A stretch of DNA of 64,000 nt. It comes from CAZOJJ01 sp964580105. Its GTDB lineage: Bacteria > Bacteroidota > Rhodothermia > Rhodothermales > Rubricoccaceae. Below the pieces are notes generated by a model, which was given only the letters and a program-made list of their open reading frames with translations, had not been told where the DNA came from and searched no databases. Both the position numbers and the translations under genes were made by a program. This document shows positions 1 through 7,953 of the stretch, one piece after another (position 1 is the first letter of the stretch; every line of letters starts with the position of its first letter). Location of the stretch: contig CAZOJJ010000005.1 in assembly GCA_964580105.1 (NCBI GenBank), positions 1-64,000 of the forward strand, given 5' to 3'.

Positions 1-57
1 CGACCGCGGCACCGACCGCGGCACCGACCGCGGCACCGACCGCGGCACCGACCGCGG
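1..57. repeat. 12-bp tandem repeat coding PRSV in the kinase tail
   Basis: Almost five head-to-tail copies of a 12-base unit (accgaccgcggc) reach the left edge. The unit is a multiple of three and adds Pro-Arg-Ser-Val per copy in the leftward kinase frame, so copy-number changes would lengthen or shorten the tail without frameshift. The array may continue beyond the window. Confidence 0.9.
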
Positions 58-1761
58 CGTCGGCAGGGTGCCGAGGCGGAGGAGGTAGCGGAGGTAGCGG
101 AGCCGACCGAAGGCCGGAAGTGCGTCGAGCCGGGCGAGCACGCGCGTGCACTCCTCGCGCTGCACGGCGGCCCGCGTGCGGAGCCGCGCGGCCTCGCGGT
201 CGAGCGCGTCGCTCTGGCGCTGGAGGTGGCGGCGGAGCCGCTGCTCCTCGGCGGGCGAGAGCGCCCCGGGCGCGGCGTCGGCGTAGCGCGCCACGAGCGC
301 GGCGCGCCAGGCATCCACGGCGGCGCGGCTGACCGACGAGACGCCTTTCGCCTCGGCCACCCGCTCGGGCGTAGCCATCCGGGCGTCGCGGACGCCGGCG
401 GCCTTGAGCCGCACGACGACCCGGTGGCCGACGTCCTCGACCGCGTCCATCTCCCCGACGAAGTGGCGCTGGAGGTGCCGGCCGAGGGCCTCCTCGCGCA
501 GCTCGGCGAGGCGGGCGGCGCGGGCGTCTTCGGCACCCTCGTGGAGGCGCCGCTTCTCGTCCCCGAGGTGGCCTGCCTCGGCGTCCAGCTCGTCGGCCCA
601 GCGGGCCAGGGCGGCGGCCTCGCTCGCCAGCCGGCGCCGGCGGCGCACCACCGAGAGGCGGCGGTAGGCCCCGTCTACGGCGAACCCGGCGGCTCCGGCC
701 AGTGCCGCTCCCACCCCGAAGGCGAGGGCGGGCCTCCCGGCCAGCACCAGGCTAAGCACGACCCCGAAGCCGGCGAGGGCGGCCGGAAGAAACGCCCGCT
801 CGAACGCCGTCCGCTGGGCACGGAGCGGCTCGCCGCGCGGTGCCCGCGTGCGCGGCTTTGCCTCGGGCACCCGGCCTGCCAGGACCGCGTCGAGCGGCGG
901 CACCCGCTCCAGCGGCAGGAAGCAGGCCGTGCGGAGCGCTTCGGCCAGCGGACGGGCGGACTCGATCCGGCGCAGGTCCGCGAACAGCGGCGCCTCGTCC
1001 GGCGCGAAGAAGTCGTCGGAGGTAAACAGGAGGTTCTCGCCCGTCGCGTAGCGGTCCCAGAGCACGGGCTCGGCGGCGAGGGCCCGAAGCGCGGTGTAGA
1101 CGACGAGTCCGGGAAAGCGGTCGAGGTGCGGCCCCGCGTCGCGCTCGGTGCGGTCGGGGTGCTGGTAGTTGCGGTGGCCGACCTCCGGCGCGGGCGTGCC
1201 GTAGAGCGCGGGCACGACGAAGGCGTCGTAATCGACGAGGGTGAGACGCGGCCGGCCGTCGGCTTCGCGAACGAGCACGTTGCCGTGCTGGAGGTCGCCG
1301 TGGGCGAATCCGTGCGCCTCGAGATCGGCGAGCATCCGGCGCCAGGCCTCGGCCAGCGCCGCCATCCGGTCCGCCTCGGCGTAATGCCGGGCTACGTAGC
1401 GGCCGAGCGTCTCGCCCTCGGCCCAGTCCATCACGACGAGCGGGTACGCCGTGCCGCCGACGCGCACGCCGCGCGGCTGGTAGTCGAAACCGACGGTGTA
1501 GGGCAACGCGGCTTCGCGGAGCGCCTTCGCGACCTCTCGGTAGCGCCGCTGCTGCGCGGGCACCTCCGTCAGCAAGCACCGCACGGCCACGCGGCCTTCG
1601 GCCGTCTCGGCCGGGAAGACGGCAGCGAAGGCGCCGGTGATCGGCTGCGGCAGACCGAGCGGCCCGGCCTCGACGGTCCCGGCCGCGAGGACGGGATCGG
1701 TGAACGCCTCGTCGGGGAACTGGAGGGCGTCCTGGTAGTCACCGGGCGTCGGGTAGGCCAC
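1..1761 (-). CDS. Serine/threonine kinase-like protein of a TerY-P type triad, 3' end outside window
   Basis: The reading frame stays open from a GTG at 1761 to the left edge (587 codons seen). The catalytic loop is HGDLQHGN at residues 154-161, followed by VDYD (176-179) in the place of DFG. The usual beta3 lysine is an arginine in VAVRCLL (about residue 61), as I recall for YegI-like kinases. After the kinase domain come one or two hydrophobic segments (about residues 325-365), a charged coil, a helix-hairpin-helix-like stretch (about 445-490) and a low-complexity PRSV tail. E. coli YegI also joins a kinase to helix-hairpin-helix DNA-binding motifs. The start lies 2 bases past the stop of the PP2C gene, so the three genes form one operon. 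Family role: phosphorylation signalling in Ter-linked stress responses; the target is unknown. Confidence 0.8.
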   Translation of the reverse strand, partial: MAYPTPGDYQDALQFPDEAFTDPVLAAGTVEAGPLGLPQPITGAFAAVFPAETAEGRVAVRCLLTEVPAQQRRYREVAKALREAALPYTVGFDYQPRGVRVGGTAYPLVVMDWAEGETLGRYVARHYAEADRMAALAEAWRRMLADLEAHGFAHGDLQHGNVLVREADGRPRLTLVDYDAFVVPALYGTPAPEVGHRNYQHPDRTERDAGPHLDRFPGLVVYTALRALAAEPVLWDRYATGENLLFTSDDFFAPDEAPLFADLRRIESARPLAEALRTACFLPLERVPPLDAVLAGRVPEAKPRTRAPRGEPLRAQRTAFERAFLPAALAGFGVVLSLVLAGRPALAFGVGAALAGAAGFAVDGAYRRLSVVRRRRRLASEAAALARWADELDAEAGHLGDEKRRLHEGAEDARAARLAELREEALGRHLQRHFVGEMDAVEDVGHRVVVRLKAAGVRDARMATPERVAEAKGVSSVSRAAVDAWRAALVARYADAAPGALSPAEEQRLRRHLQRQSDALDREAARLRTRAAVQREECTRVLARLDALPAFGRLRYLRYLLRLGTLPTPRSVPRSVPRSVPRSVPRS

Positions 1762-1762
1762 G

Positions 1763-2458
1763 TCAGCGGAGGCGGAGGACGAGGAGGGTCACGTCGTCGT
1801 TGCGCATGCCGCCCGCACGGGCGGTCTCGACGAACCGGGCGAAGGCGTCGGCGTCGTTCACGTCCAGGACGGCGGCGGGGGCGGTCTGGAGGAGGTAGGC
1901 GGCGAGGGCATCGGTGGTGAGGGCGAAGGCGTCGCCCGGTTGCCACGTTGCCCCGAGGCGGTGCCCCTCGGGCTCGGACCGGCCCGCCCGGCTGCCGAGG
2001 AGGGCGGGGACGTTGCCGAACTCGGCCGGGTCGAGGACGGGCCAGACGTGGGCGAGCGCGCCGTCGCGGAGATGAAACAGCACGGCGTCGCCGACGGCCT
2101 CGGCCTGCCAGGTGCCGTCCGGGGCGACGGACAGGCCGAGGAACGTGGCGAAGGCGCCCTCCTCGGCCTTTGCCTGGGCGTACCAGGGCAGCGCCTCGAC
2201 GCGCCGGCCGACCTCGGCCTCGAACGCCTGGCGGGCACGGCCGCGCAGGTCACCGCCGCCGGCGGTCGTCCAGGCGTGCGTGAGCGCCCGCGCCCAGGCC
2301 CCCGCGAACGCCGACTCCGTCGCGCCGTCGGCCACGGCGAGGCGGACCGCCCCGGCCGCGTCCCACACCGGCCCGGCGTGCGCGTCTTCGTACTCGGAGG
2401 CCGCGTGCCCCGCTTTGGGCAGCGCGAACGCCTGCGCCTCGGCCGGGACGCGCGCCAT
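1763..2458 (-). CDS. PP2C-family protein phosphatase (TerY-P triad)
   Basis: 231 residues starting with ATG at 2458, whose A is shared with the TGA of the upstream VWA gene (TGATG). PP2C features: an N-terminal VADGATES metal-binding motif, a central AVGDAVLFHL strand, a FALTTDAL motif, and the C-terminal NDDVTLLVL motif that supplies the last metal-binding aspartate. It should remove phosphates placed by the downstream kinase, as proposed for PphC/YegK beside YegI. No signal peptide or membrane segment is visible, so it acts in the cytoplasm. Translational coupling on both sides indicates coordinated expression with the VWA protein and the kinase. Confidence 0.88.
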   Translation of the reverse strand: MARVPAEAQAFALPKAGHAASEYEDAHAGPVWDAAGAVRLAVADGATESAFAGAWARALTHAWTTAGGGDLRGRARQAFEAEVGRRVEALPWYAQAKAEEGAFATFLGLSVAPDGTWQAEAVGDAVLFHLRDGALAHVWPVLDPAEFGNVPALLGSRAGRSEPEGHRLGATWQPGDAFALTTDALAAYLLQTAPAAVLDVNDADAFARFVETARAGGMRNDDVTLLVLRLR

Positions 2459-3315
2459 CAGACCAGCGTGCTCGGCCGCGTGCCGATCTCCAGGAAGCGC
2501 ACGAGCGCGGCGGGGTCGGCGTTGAAGACGAACCCGCGCGTGTCGAGCGAGGTGACGAACCCCTCGGCCTCGGCGGCGCGGCGCATCGGGAACGGCAGCT
2601 CGCTCGACATCTGGAAGAGCGCCCGCGCGTGGGCGTCCGGCAGCCCCTCGACGGTGTCCGGCAACTCGACGGCGGGCTCGGTGGACGACGAGAGGTGGAC
2701 GTTGAACAGGAGCACCTCGCCGTCCTCGGTGCCGTAGGCCGTCAGCTCGCGGGCGAAGCGGAGCGGGTCGCCGTCGGTGGCCTCGCCGTCGGTGACGTTG
2801 AGCACGATGGGCGGGAACGTGCGCGGGTGGGCGTCGATCCAGCGGCGGACGACCTGCGTGGCGAAGTCGAGCGCCTGGCACATCGGCGTGCCGTTGCGGG
2901 CCTCGGGGTCGAACCAGACGGGCACGCGGACGCGCCGCGCCTCCCCGTCCGGCCGTTGCCGGACGCGCTCTTCGAGGCGGAGCGGGCGCTCGGCCAGTGC
3001 CGAGATCGGCACGAGGTCCGTCGCCGCCGTCGGCGTTCCGTCCTCGTCCACCCGCCGGATGAGCGGCTCGACGCGCTCGCCGTAGCCCACGAGACCGACG
3101 TGGAAGTAGTCGCGCACACCGTCCTCCTTGGCGCAGCGGAGGACGAGGTTCTGGAGCAGCCGGTTGACGGTGTCGGTCAGTACGCGCGCCTTGCTCGGGG
3201 CGGCGTCGCCCTGTTCCTCGGCCCCGCCGAAGGGGTCCTTCATCGAGGCCGACTGGTCGAGGAGGAAGAGGAACGCGGCGGGCGCAGCGCGGGAGATCTC
3301 GGCGGAGTAAGGCAC
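2458..3315 (-). CDS. von Willebrand factor A domain protein, TerY-like
   Basis: 285 residues from a GTG at 3315. A MIDAS metal site is present: DQSASM near residue 20 (DxSxS), a later threonine region (PMCQAL) and NVTDGEATDGDP (the DG motif). This is a single-domain cytoplasmic VWA protein of TerY/YegL size, first gene of the three-gene operon. In the TerY-P triad the VWA protein is thought to be a scaffold or phosphorylation client of the kinase/phosphatase pair. No ter tellurite-resistance genes lie in the window, so this is the stand-alone form as in E. coli yegI-yegK-yegL. A TACCCTTC promoter-like box lies 24 bases upstream. Confidence 0.88.
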   Translation of the reverse strand: MPYSAEISRAAPAAFLFLLDQSASMKDPFGGAEEQGDAAPSKARVLTDTVNRLLQNLVLRCAKEDGVRDYFHVGLVGYGERVEPLIRRVDEDGTPTAATDLVPISALAERPLRLEERVRQRPDGEARRVRVPVWFDPEARNGTPMCQALDFATQVVRRWIDAHPRTFPPIVLNVTDGEATDGDPLRFARELTAYGTEDGEVLLFNVHLSSSTEPAVELPDTVEGLPDAHARALFQMSSELPFPMRRAAEAEGFVTSLDTRGFVFNADPAALVRFLEIGTRPSTLV

Positions 3316-3339
3316 GGGTCGGGTCGGTGTGGCGGGGTC

Positions 3340-3347
3340 GAAGGGTA
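3340..3347 (-). promoter_or_regulatory. -7 like box TACCCTTC for the VWA-PP2C-kinase operon
   Basis: The minus-strand box TACCCTTC ends 24 bases before the GTG at 3315, the spacing seen at other genes here. Inferred by recurrence; no clear -33 element. Confidence 0.45.
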
Positions 3348-3411
3348 CGGAAGGGGTGGAGCGAGGGGTTCAGTACGCCAATGTCCCCAGCCTGCGATCC
3401 CTCTCCCTCCT

Positions 3412-4584
3412 CTACACCGGCTCGGCCAGCGGGGCGTAGAGCCGCGCCCGGTCCTTGCCGCGCATGGCGGCGTAGAGCGCCTGGGACAGCACCGTGAGCA
3501 CGAGCCCGGTGTGGACGTTCCGGTCGAGGAGGTCGGCCGCCTGCTCCACCAGGCCGGCCATCGCCTCGAGGCGGGCGTCCGGCAGCGCGCCGACGAACTT
3601 GCGGACGGCCTCGGCCTGGTCCACGTTGACGAGCGGCGCGGCGTCTCCGGCAGCCCGGTAGAGCACGAGGTCGCGGATCCAGCCGAGCATCAGTTCGAGC
3701 AGTCCCTTGACCGGCTCCCGCCCCATCCTGGCGACCTGCTCGATGAGCGCGGGCAGCTTCATCGGGTCCTGCGTGTAGGCCAGGCGGACGAACGTCAGGG
3801 CCAGCTCGCGGCGCCCGGCCAGTTCCTCGCTCTCGGTCAGCGCGAGGGCCCGCGTGTACGAGCCGTCGGCCATGCGGGCGAGGAAGGCCGCCCGGCCGGG
3901 CTCGATCCGCCGCCGCTCGACCAGGGCCTCCTCGATGGCCTCGGCGGGGAGCGGGTCGAAGCGGAGGCGCTGGCAACGCGAGAGGATCGTCGGCAGCAGG
4001 CGGTCGGCGCGCTCGGCGGTGAGGACGAGGACGGTCTGCGGCCCCGGCTCCTCCAGCATCTTGAGGAAGGCGTTGGCCGAGGCCGTGTTCATCCGGTCGG
4101 CGTCGAGGAGGATGCCGACGGTGTAGCGCCCCTCGGCCGGGACGTAGTGCAGGTCGTGCATGATCTGCCGGATGCGCTCGGCCGAGTAGATGACCTGCCT
4201 GGACGACGTCTTGCCCGAGTCCTCCAGCGACGGGCGCCGCTGGAAATCGACGGCCTCGTAGGGATCGGCGTGGAGCCGCTGGAGCCGCTGGACGACCTCG
4301 TCGGTCTTTGCGTCCGATGGCTGCGGCAGGTAGACGTGGACGTCCGGGTGCAACCCGCGCGTTGCCTTGGTGCAGGCGAGGCAACGACCGCAGGCATCGC
4401 CCGCCGGGGCGCCGCGCCCGCGCTGCTCGCACTGGAGCGCCTGGGCGAACGCGAGGGCAGCCGCGCGCTTGCCGGTGCCGTCGGGCCCGTAGAACAGGTA
4501 CGCCTGCGCGACGCGCTCCGAGTCCAGAGCGCGGCCGAGGGCGTCGGTGAGGCGCTCCTGGCCGATGACGCGGTTCCAGCCCAC
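3412..4584 (-). CDS. holB: DNA polymerase III subunit delta prime (clamp loader)
   Basis: 390 residues from GTG at 4584. The N-terminus (MGWNRVIGQERLTDAL) is typical of clamp-loader AAA+ proteins. The P-loop GPDGTGKR lies near residue 34. A zinc-binding cysteine cluster follows (CEQ, CGRCLAC), then the delta-prime type LDADRMNTASANAFLKML stretch and a sensor-1 region (LSRCQRLRF, the SRC motif). In the replisome it joins delta and tau/gamma to load the beta clamp. The gene stands alone, separated by about 95 bases from the VWA operon; the spacer has no clear terminator. A TACCGTCT box lies upstream on the minus strand. A standalone dnaX-like paralogue is less likely given the SRC motif and length. 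Confidence 0.88.
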   Translation of the reverse strand: MGWNRVIGQERLTDALGRALDSERVAQAYLFYGPDGTGKRAAALAFAQALQCEQRGRGAPAGDACGRCLACTKATRGLHPDVHVYLPQPSDAKTDEVVQRLQRLHADPYEAVDFQRRPSLEDSGKTSSRQVIYSAERIRQIMHDLHYVPAEGRYTVGILLDADRMNTASANAFLKMLEEPGPQTVLVLTAERADRLLPTILSRCQRLRFDPLPAEAIEEALVERRRIEPGRAAFLARMADGSYTRALALTESEELAGRRELALTFVRLAYTQDPMKLPALIEQVARMGREPVKGLLELMLGWIRDLVLYRAAGDAAPLVNVDQAEAVRKFVGALPDARLEAMAGLVEQAADLLDRNVHTGLVLTVLSQALYAAMRGKDRARLYAPLAEPV

Positions 4585-4757
4585 GGGAGGCGAGGGATGA
4601 GGGAGACGGTACGAGCGGAGAAACTACGGGCGCCTCGGCCTCGGCGCCGCCGAGGCGGGGGAATCCACGGAGCGTTCGGGGTCGGCCGGATCCCCGCGGC
4701 GCCCGCCCCGTTCTGCACGCCCCACCAGCGAGGCCCCTCCTGAAACGCCATCCTTCC

Positions 4758-5090
4758 GTGTGGCGGGCGGTGCTTTGGACGCTCGGCATCGCCGTCGCAC
4801 TGCTCCTCCCCTTCCACGTCGTCGAGGGCCTGGTGCGCCGGGTCGGGCAGACGACGGGGCACGTCGTGCTCTTCGCGGGCTCGACGTGGCTGTGGCTGCG
4901 CGCCTTTCCCCGCGCCGCCCTCGCCGTCGTGGCCGCCATGGTCGTCCTGGCCCTCGGGACGGAGACGCTGCAGATGGCATTCACGGCGCTCGGGCGCGGT
5001 GCCCAGACGCGGGATCTCGTGGCGGACGGAGTCGGGATCGTGCTCGGCCTCGGGCTCTGGGTGAGCACCCGGCGCTGGTTGCGAAGCTGA
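4758..5090 (+). CDS. VanZ-like small membrane protein
   Basis: 110 residues starting with GTG at 4758; no ATG occurs upstream in the open frame. Three or four hydrophobic helices are visible (residues about 4-24, 33-50, 52-70, 88-104). The conserved VanZ signature is the glutamate-Leu-Gln pair (ETLQMAF) followed by RxxxxxDLVADGVGIVLG. VanZ-family proteins are integral membrane proteins of mostly unknown activity; the founder gives low-level teicoplanin resistance. The gene stands alone and is divergent from holB. The prophage left end begins 10 bases after its stop, so any native 3' flank has been displaced. Confidence 0.75.
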   Translation: MWRAVLWTLGIAVALLLPFHVVEGLVRRVGQTTGHVVLFAGSTWLWLRAFPRAALAVVAAMVVLALGTETLQMAFTALGRGAQTRDLVADGVGIVLGLGLWVSTRRWLRS

Positions 5091-5099
5091 ATGGGGTCG

Positions 5100-5313
5100 T
5101 GTGAGACGACAGGTGGTCTGGCACAAACGCCCCAACCGGGACTATCCGAGATGAACCGGGACGTGGTGGGATGAGAACGGCCTTTTCGCCCCCGTTAACG
5201 CCGATTTAGAGGTGGGCTTGGGGAGGCCCGAAGGCGGGGTCCCGGAAAGGCTCTGCGACACGTGGTTTGGCATAAAGCCCCTTCGAGGAGACGGCCGCGA
5301 CAGATGGTTTGTC
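5100..5313 (+). repeat. Prophage left end with three transposase-type binding repeats
   Basis: Repeat copies: 5108-5124 (gacaggtggtctggcac), 5257-5273 (gacacgtggtttggcat) and 5299-5313 (gacagatggtttgtc), all in the same orientation. The outermost copy is 8 bases from the terminal TGT at 5100. Spacing (one terminal, two internal and close together) resembles attL of Mu. Confidence 0.75.
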
Positions 5314-5368
5314 GTGGTCAGCCTTCGACATCCGAGTACGGCGTCAGCCCCGAGCGCGCCCGCATGAG

Positions 5369-5884
5369 CTAGCGCCGCTCGTAGATCGTGAAGACGGCCG
5401 GACCATTCTCCGCGCGCATCAGGCGCAGCAGGATCAGGGTGCCCGGGACCTCCCAGCGGGAGTTGAGTTGGAGGCTGCCGGCGTTAATGGCTTCGATGGC
5501 TTCAGGGCCGGTGCCGAAGGCTTCGACCTGGTCCCACGTCGTAGGAGTGAGGGGGGAGCCGTAGCGGCTGATCATCTCCTGCTCAGCGACGAGGAACTGA
5601 ATGATGTGCCGGCTCTCGTCGTCGCCAGGGGCCTCCAGCATTTCGACGACCCTGAACAGGCCGTCTTCATCGAAGTGGTACGAGACGCCGGCGGTGAGTG
5701 TAGAGTCACTCAGGGGGATCCGATAGGTGAGGACGGAATCACGACTGAGGGCCAGCTGGGCGGTCTCGGCCTGGTAGATCTCCTCGGGGGAAGCGCCCCA
5801 CCGAGCGGCACGGTAATCCTGAGCGAACGCGGGCGTGCTGAAGGCGAGGAAGTCGATGAGGAGCAGGAGCCGGAGCCGGTTCAC
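5369..5884 (-). CDS. Secreted passenger protein behind the prophage repressor
   Basis: 171 residues from a GTG at 5884, which overlaps the repressor stop (GTGA). Residues 1-20 form a signal peptide: NRLR, a leucine-rich core, then TPAFA before QDY. The mature part has an RAARWGASPEEI motif and alternating strands, as in small periplasmic proteins of unknown function. It lies between the left end and the repressor and is transcribed with the repressor, so it should be expressed in the lysogen. That position suggests a moron, for example superinfection exclusion or a host-fitness factor; this is inference. The frame is intact with no stops. A longer ATG start at 5936 would bury the signal peptide. 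Confidence 0.65.
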   Translation of the reverse strand: MNRLRLLLLIDFLAFSTPAFAQDYRAARWGASPEEIYQAETAQLALSRDSVLTYRIPLSDSTLTAGVSYHFDEDGLFRVVEMLEAPGDDESRHIIQFLVAEQEMISRYGSPLTPTTWDQVEAFGTGPEAIEAINAGSLQLNSRWEVPGTLILLRLMRAENGPAVFTIYERR

Positions 5885-6075
5885 AGCCTGGTCGAGGTTT
5901 CGAGGGCGATGGCGAGGGGCGTGTATTCCTGCTCCCACATCGTGTGCGAGACGCGGTAGCGTGGGGCGTCGGGGTTGTCTGACCAGATGTGGATGTGCTG
6001 GGGCTCGACGTAGAGGCGCTTGATCTGGATGCCGCCAGGACCGCGGAAGACGTAGACCAGGCCGTCTCGGAGTTC
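5881..6075 (-). pseudogene. C-terminal fragment of an S24/LexA-type phage repressor
   Basis: The last 60 or so codons before the TGA at 5881 read like the end of an S24 peptidase-fold repressor: RDGLVYVFRGPGGIQIKRLY, then a strand and a SDNPDAPRYRVS turn. Upstream of about 6075 the frame turns into arginine-rich nonsense because the DNA there is the F head gene read backwards. The DNA-binding half and catalytic serine are therefore missing. In Mu the repressor is the leftmost gene and reads toward the left end, which is the arrangement here. The join is placed at 6060-6085 by eye. Confidence 0.6.
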
Positions 6076-7002
6076 GCCGCCGGGCGCTACCGCCAGATGA
6101 CGAGCGACGCGGTGAAGCGGCGGCGCCCGTTCTGGCGCTACCGCCACGGCGGCAGCCAGGAGCCGCGCGAGCAGCACGTGACGGCGCCGCCCAAGGGTTT
6201 CAACGGGCTCGTGCTGCGCGGCGACGATCCCTGGTGGGAGACGCATTACCCGCCCAACGGCTGGGGCTGCAGTTGCTACGTCGAGACCCTCTCGCAGGCC
6301 GACCTCGACCGGAAGGGGCTGAAGGTCGGCAAGGCTCCGAAGGTCGAGACGTACGAGCACGTGGACCGCCAGACGGGCGAGGTGTTTGACGTCCCGAAGG
6401 GGATCGACTTCGGCTGGGACTATGCGCCCGGTCGCTCATGGGTACACTCGTTCACGCCGTCGTACACGGATTCGTGGCCCACAGGTGCGGAGACGATTCC
6501 CGTAGCACCTGTCTTCGGATCGGGCCCGGTGGCTGCTCCCGATCCTCGCACGCTGCCCGCAGACTATCTCCTGCCTGACGACCTCGACGACGATGCCTAC
6601 CGGCAGGCTTTCTTTTCGGAGCTCGGGGCCGACGAGGAGGGAACCGTCGTCTTCGATGTCATGGAGGAGCCGCTTCCCGTCTCCTCGGCGCTATTTCAGG
6701 CGCGCGACGGCGTGTCGAAGATCCGGAAGCAGGGCCGCCACGTCTTCATGCGACTCCTCGCCCGCACCCTTCTCGAACCCGATGAGGTGTGGGTCAGGCT
6801 CGAACCGATCCCCGATCCGGTTCGGCGCTATCGTCTCGTGCGCCGCTATCTGGCATGGTGGAAGGTTGCCGGCAGCGACGCGCCTGCCCTGGTGAGCTTC
6901 GAGTGGAGCCGCTATCTGTGGACGGGCCTTACCACCTTCCAGTCGAACCTGCGCTACATCGAGCGCCAGCGCGTCGGCGTGCGCCTCTACCGGCGGCCAT
7001 GA
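6076..7002 (+). pseudogene. Mu F-like minor head protein, 5' truncated, with toxin-like C-terminal domain
   Basis: The frame matches the C-terminal part of Mu gpF/SPP1 gp7 head-morphogenesis proteins: GRYRQMTSDAV, then GLVLRGDDPWWETHYPPNGW followed by GCSCYV. The gene's N-terminal region is missing; the sequence joins the repressor remnant near 6075. After a DFGWDYAPG element and a linker, residues coded from about 6580 on form a separate domain with PDEVWVRLEP, YRLVRRYLAWW and FEWSRYLWTGLTTF motifs. This resembles the PBECR-type nuclease domains found at the end of phage head proteins. F helps start capsid assembly; the extra domain would be injected or packaged. A hairpin with U-rich tail starts at the stop codon. 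Confidence 0.7.
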
Positions 7003-7033
7003 AAAAACCCCGGCGCGCGGTCCACCGGGGTTT
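7002..7033. terminator. Bidirectional hairpin terminator after the F gene
   Basis: A-run, then stem AAACCCCGG / CCGGGGTTT with an 11-base loop, starting at the last base of the F stop codon. Perfect 9-bp stem flanked by A and T runs. A terminator between F and G is unusual for a late phage operon. Confidence 0.65.
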
Positions 7034-7115
7034 GCCCGTGCGTCCTATGACGGCGACTTGCGGCCTCAGCGCACGATAGCATTCTCTTGTACAACACCCG
7101 TGAACGCCTGTTCCC

Positions 7116-7697
7116 GTGGCCGGCTACAGCATCACCTTCCAGGCCGTAGAGGCGTTCATCGAGCCGGAGTCGGCGGGCGCGGCGTTCGGCGCGCTCTTCG
7201 ACGAGCGCGACACGACGGACCTCCACGCCGACATCGGCGAGCACCTGGTCAACGCGACGGGCGAGCGGTTCGAGGCCGAGCGCGCGCCCGACGGCGCGCC
7301 GTGGGCGCCGCTCTCGCCCGCCACGCTCATCTCCGGCTACCAGAAGCGGGCAAAGGCGAACCGCGCGTTCAAGCTGACCGGCCGAGGCGCCCGCTCCGGC
7401 CGGGGCAACATCGAGATGACGGCCGGCTTCGCGCGCTACGTCGCAAACAAGAAGATCCTCCAGGAGCAGGGCCGCCGGGGCGGCCTCCTGGACGGCATCG
7501 TCTACCAGCCCGGCGACGGCTTCGTGCGCATCGGCACGAACAAGGTCTACGGGCGCATCCACCAGCTCGGCGGCGAGGCCGGGCGCGGGCGGTCCATCCG
7601 GATCCCGGCGCGCCCGTACGTCGGCGTGTCGGACGACGACGAGCTGGTGATCGGCGGGATCATCCGGCGGTGGATCGAGGAGCAGGTCGGGGGCTGA
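7116..7697 (+). CDS. Phage virion morphogenesis protein (Mu gpG family)
   Basis: 193 residues from GTG at 7116. Family hallmarks: an early DLHADIGEHLVNAT helix, FEAERAPDGAPWAPLSPATL (the RAPDGxxWxPLSP motif), a GIVYQPGDGFVRIGTNKVYG core with IHQLGGEAGRG, and PARPYVGVS near the end followed by an acidic IIRRWIEEQ helix. In Mu, gpG works in head/tail assembly after F. The order F-G-I matches Mu. The gene appears complete. It is separated from F by a terminator and 80 bases without an obvious promoter. Confidence 0.88.
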   Translation: MAGYSITFQAVEAFIEPESAGAAFGALFDERDTTDLHADIGEHLVNATGERFEAERAPDGAPWAPLSPATLISGYQKRAKANRAFKLTGRGARSGRGNIEMTAGFARYVANKKILQEQGRRGGLLDGIVYQPGDGFVRIGTNKVYGRIHQLGGEAGRGRSIRIPARPYVGVSDDDELVIGGIIRRWIEEQVGG

Positions 7698-7777
7698 GGG
7701 CCAGGCAGAACCCCGACCCGCGATCTCACGCAGATGTTTTTGCATTTCTGTTTTAGCCGGGCCGGAGGGGGACCTGT

Positions 7778-7877
7778 NNNNNNNNNNNNNNNNNNNNNNN
7801 NNNNNNNNNNNNNNNNNNNNNNNNNNNNNNNNNNNNNNNNNNNNNNNNNNNNNNNNNNNNNNNNNNNNNNNNNNNNN
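7778..7877. other. Assembly gap (100 N) inside the prophage
   Basis: Exactly 100 N, the conventional placeholder for a gap of unknown length. It sits in a short tandem repeat, so the likely missing DNA is more repeat copies, but a larger insertion cannot be excluded. Confidence 0.95.
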
Positions 7878-7953
7878 AGCCTGCGGCTCCTCCCTGTAGC
7901 CTGCGGCTCCTCCCTGTAGCCTGCGGCTCCTCCCTGTAGCCTGCGGCTCCTCA
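7878..7953. repeat. 20-bp tandem repeat, about 4 copies next to the gap
   Basis: Unit agcctgcggctcctccctgt, three exact copies and a partial fourth ending at about 7953. The base string just before the gap also ends in cctgt, so the array probably spans the gap. Confidence 0.9.

Noticed and set aside
226..1920. 564-residue open frame on the plus strand across the kinase gene
   Set aside because: It is the antisense of the kinase and PP2C genes. The translation is compositionally biased with no family motifs, while the minus strand gives clear kinase motifs.
1763..5068. One 1,101-residue minus-strand frame from holB through PP2C
   Set aside because: Only the last 231 codons (PP2C) make sense; the rest is a shadow of the VWA and holB genes in another frame.
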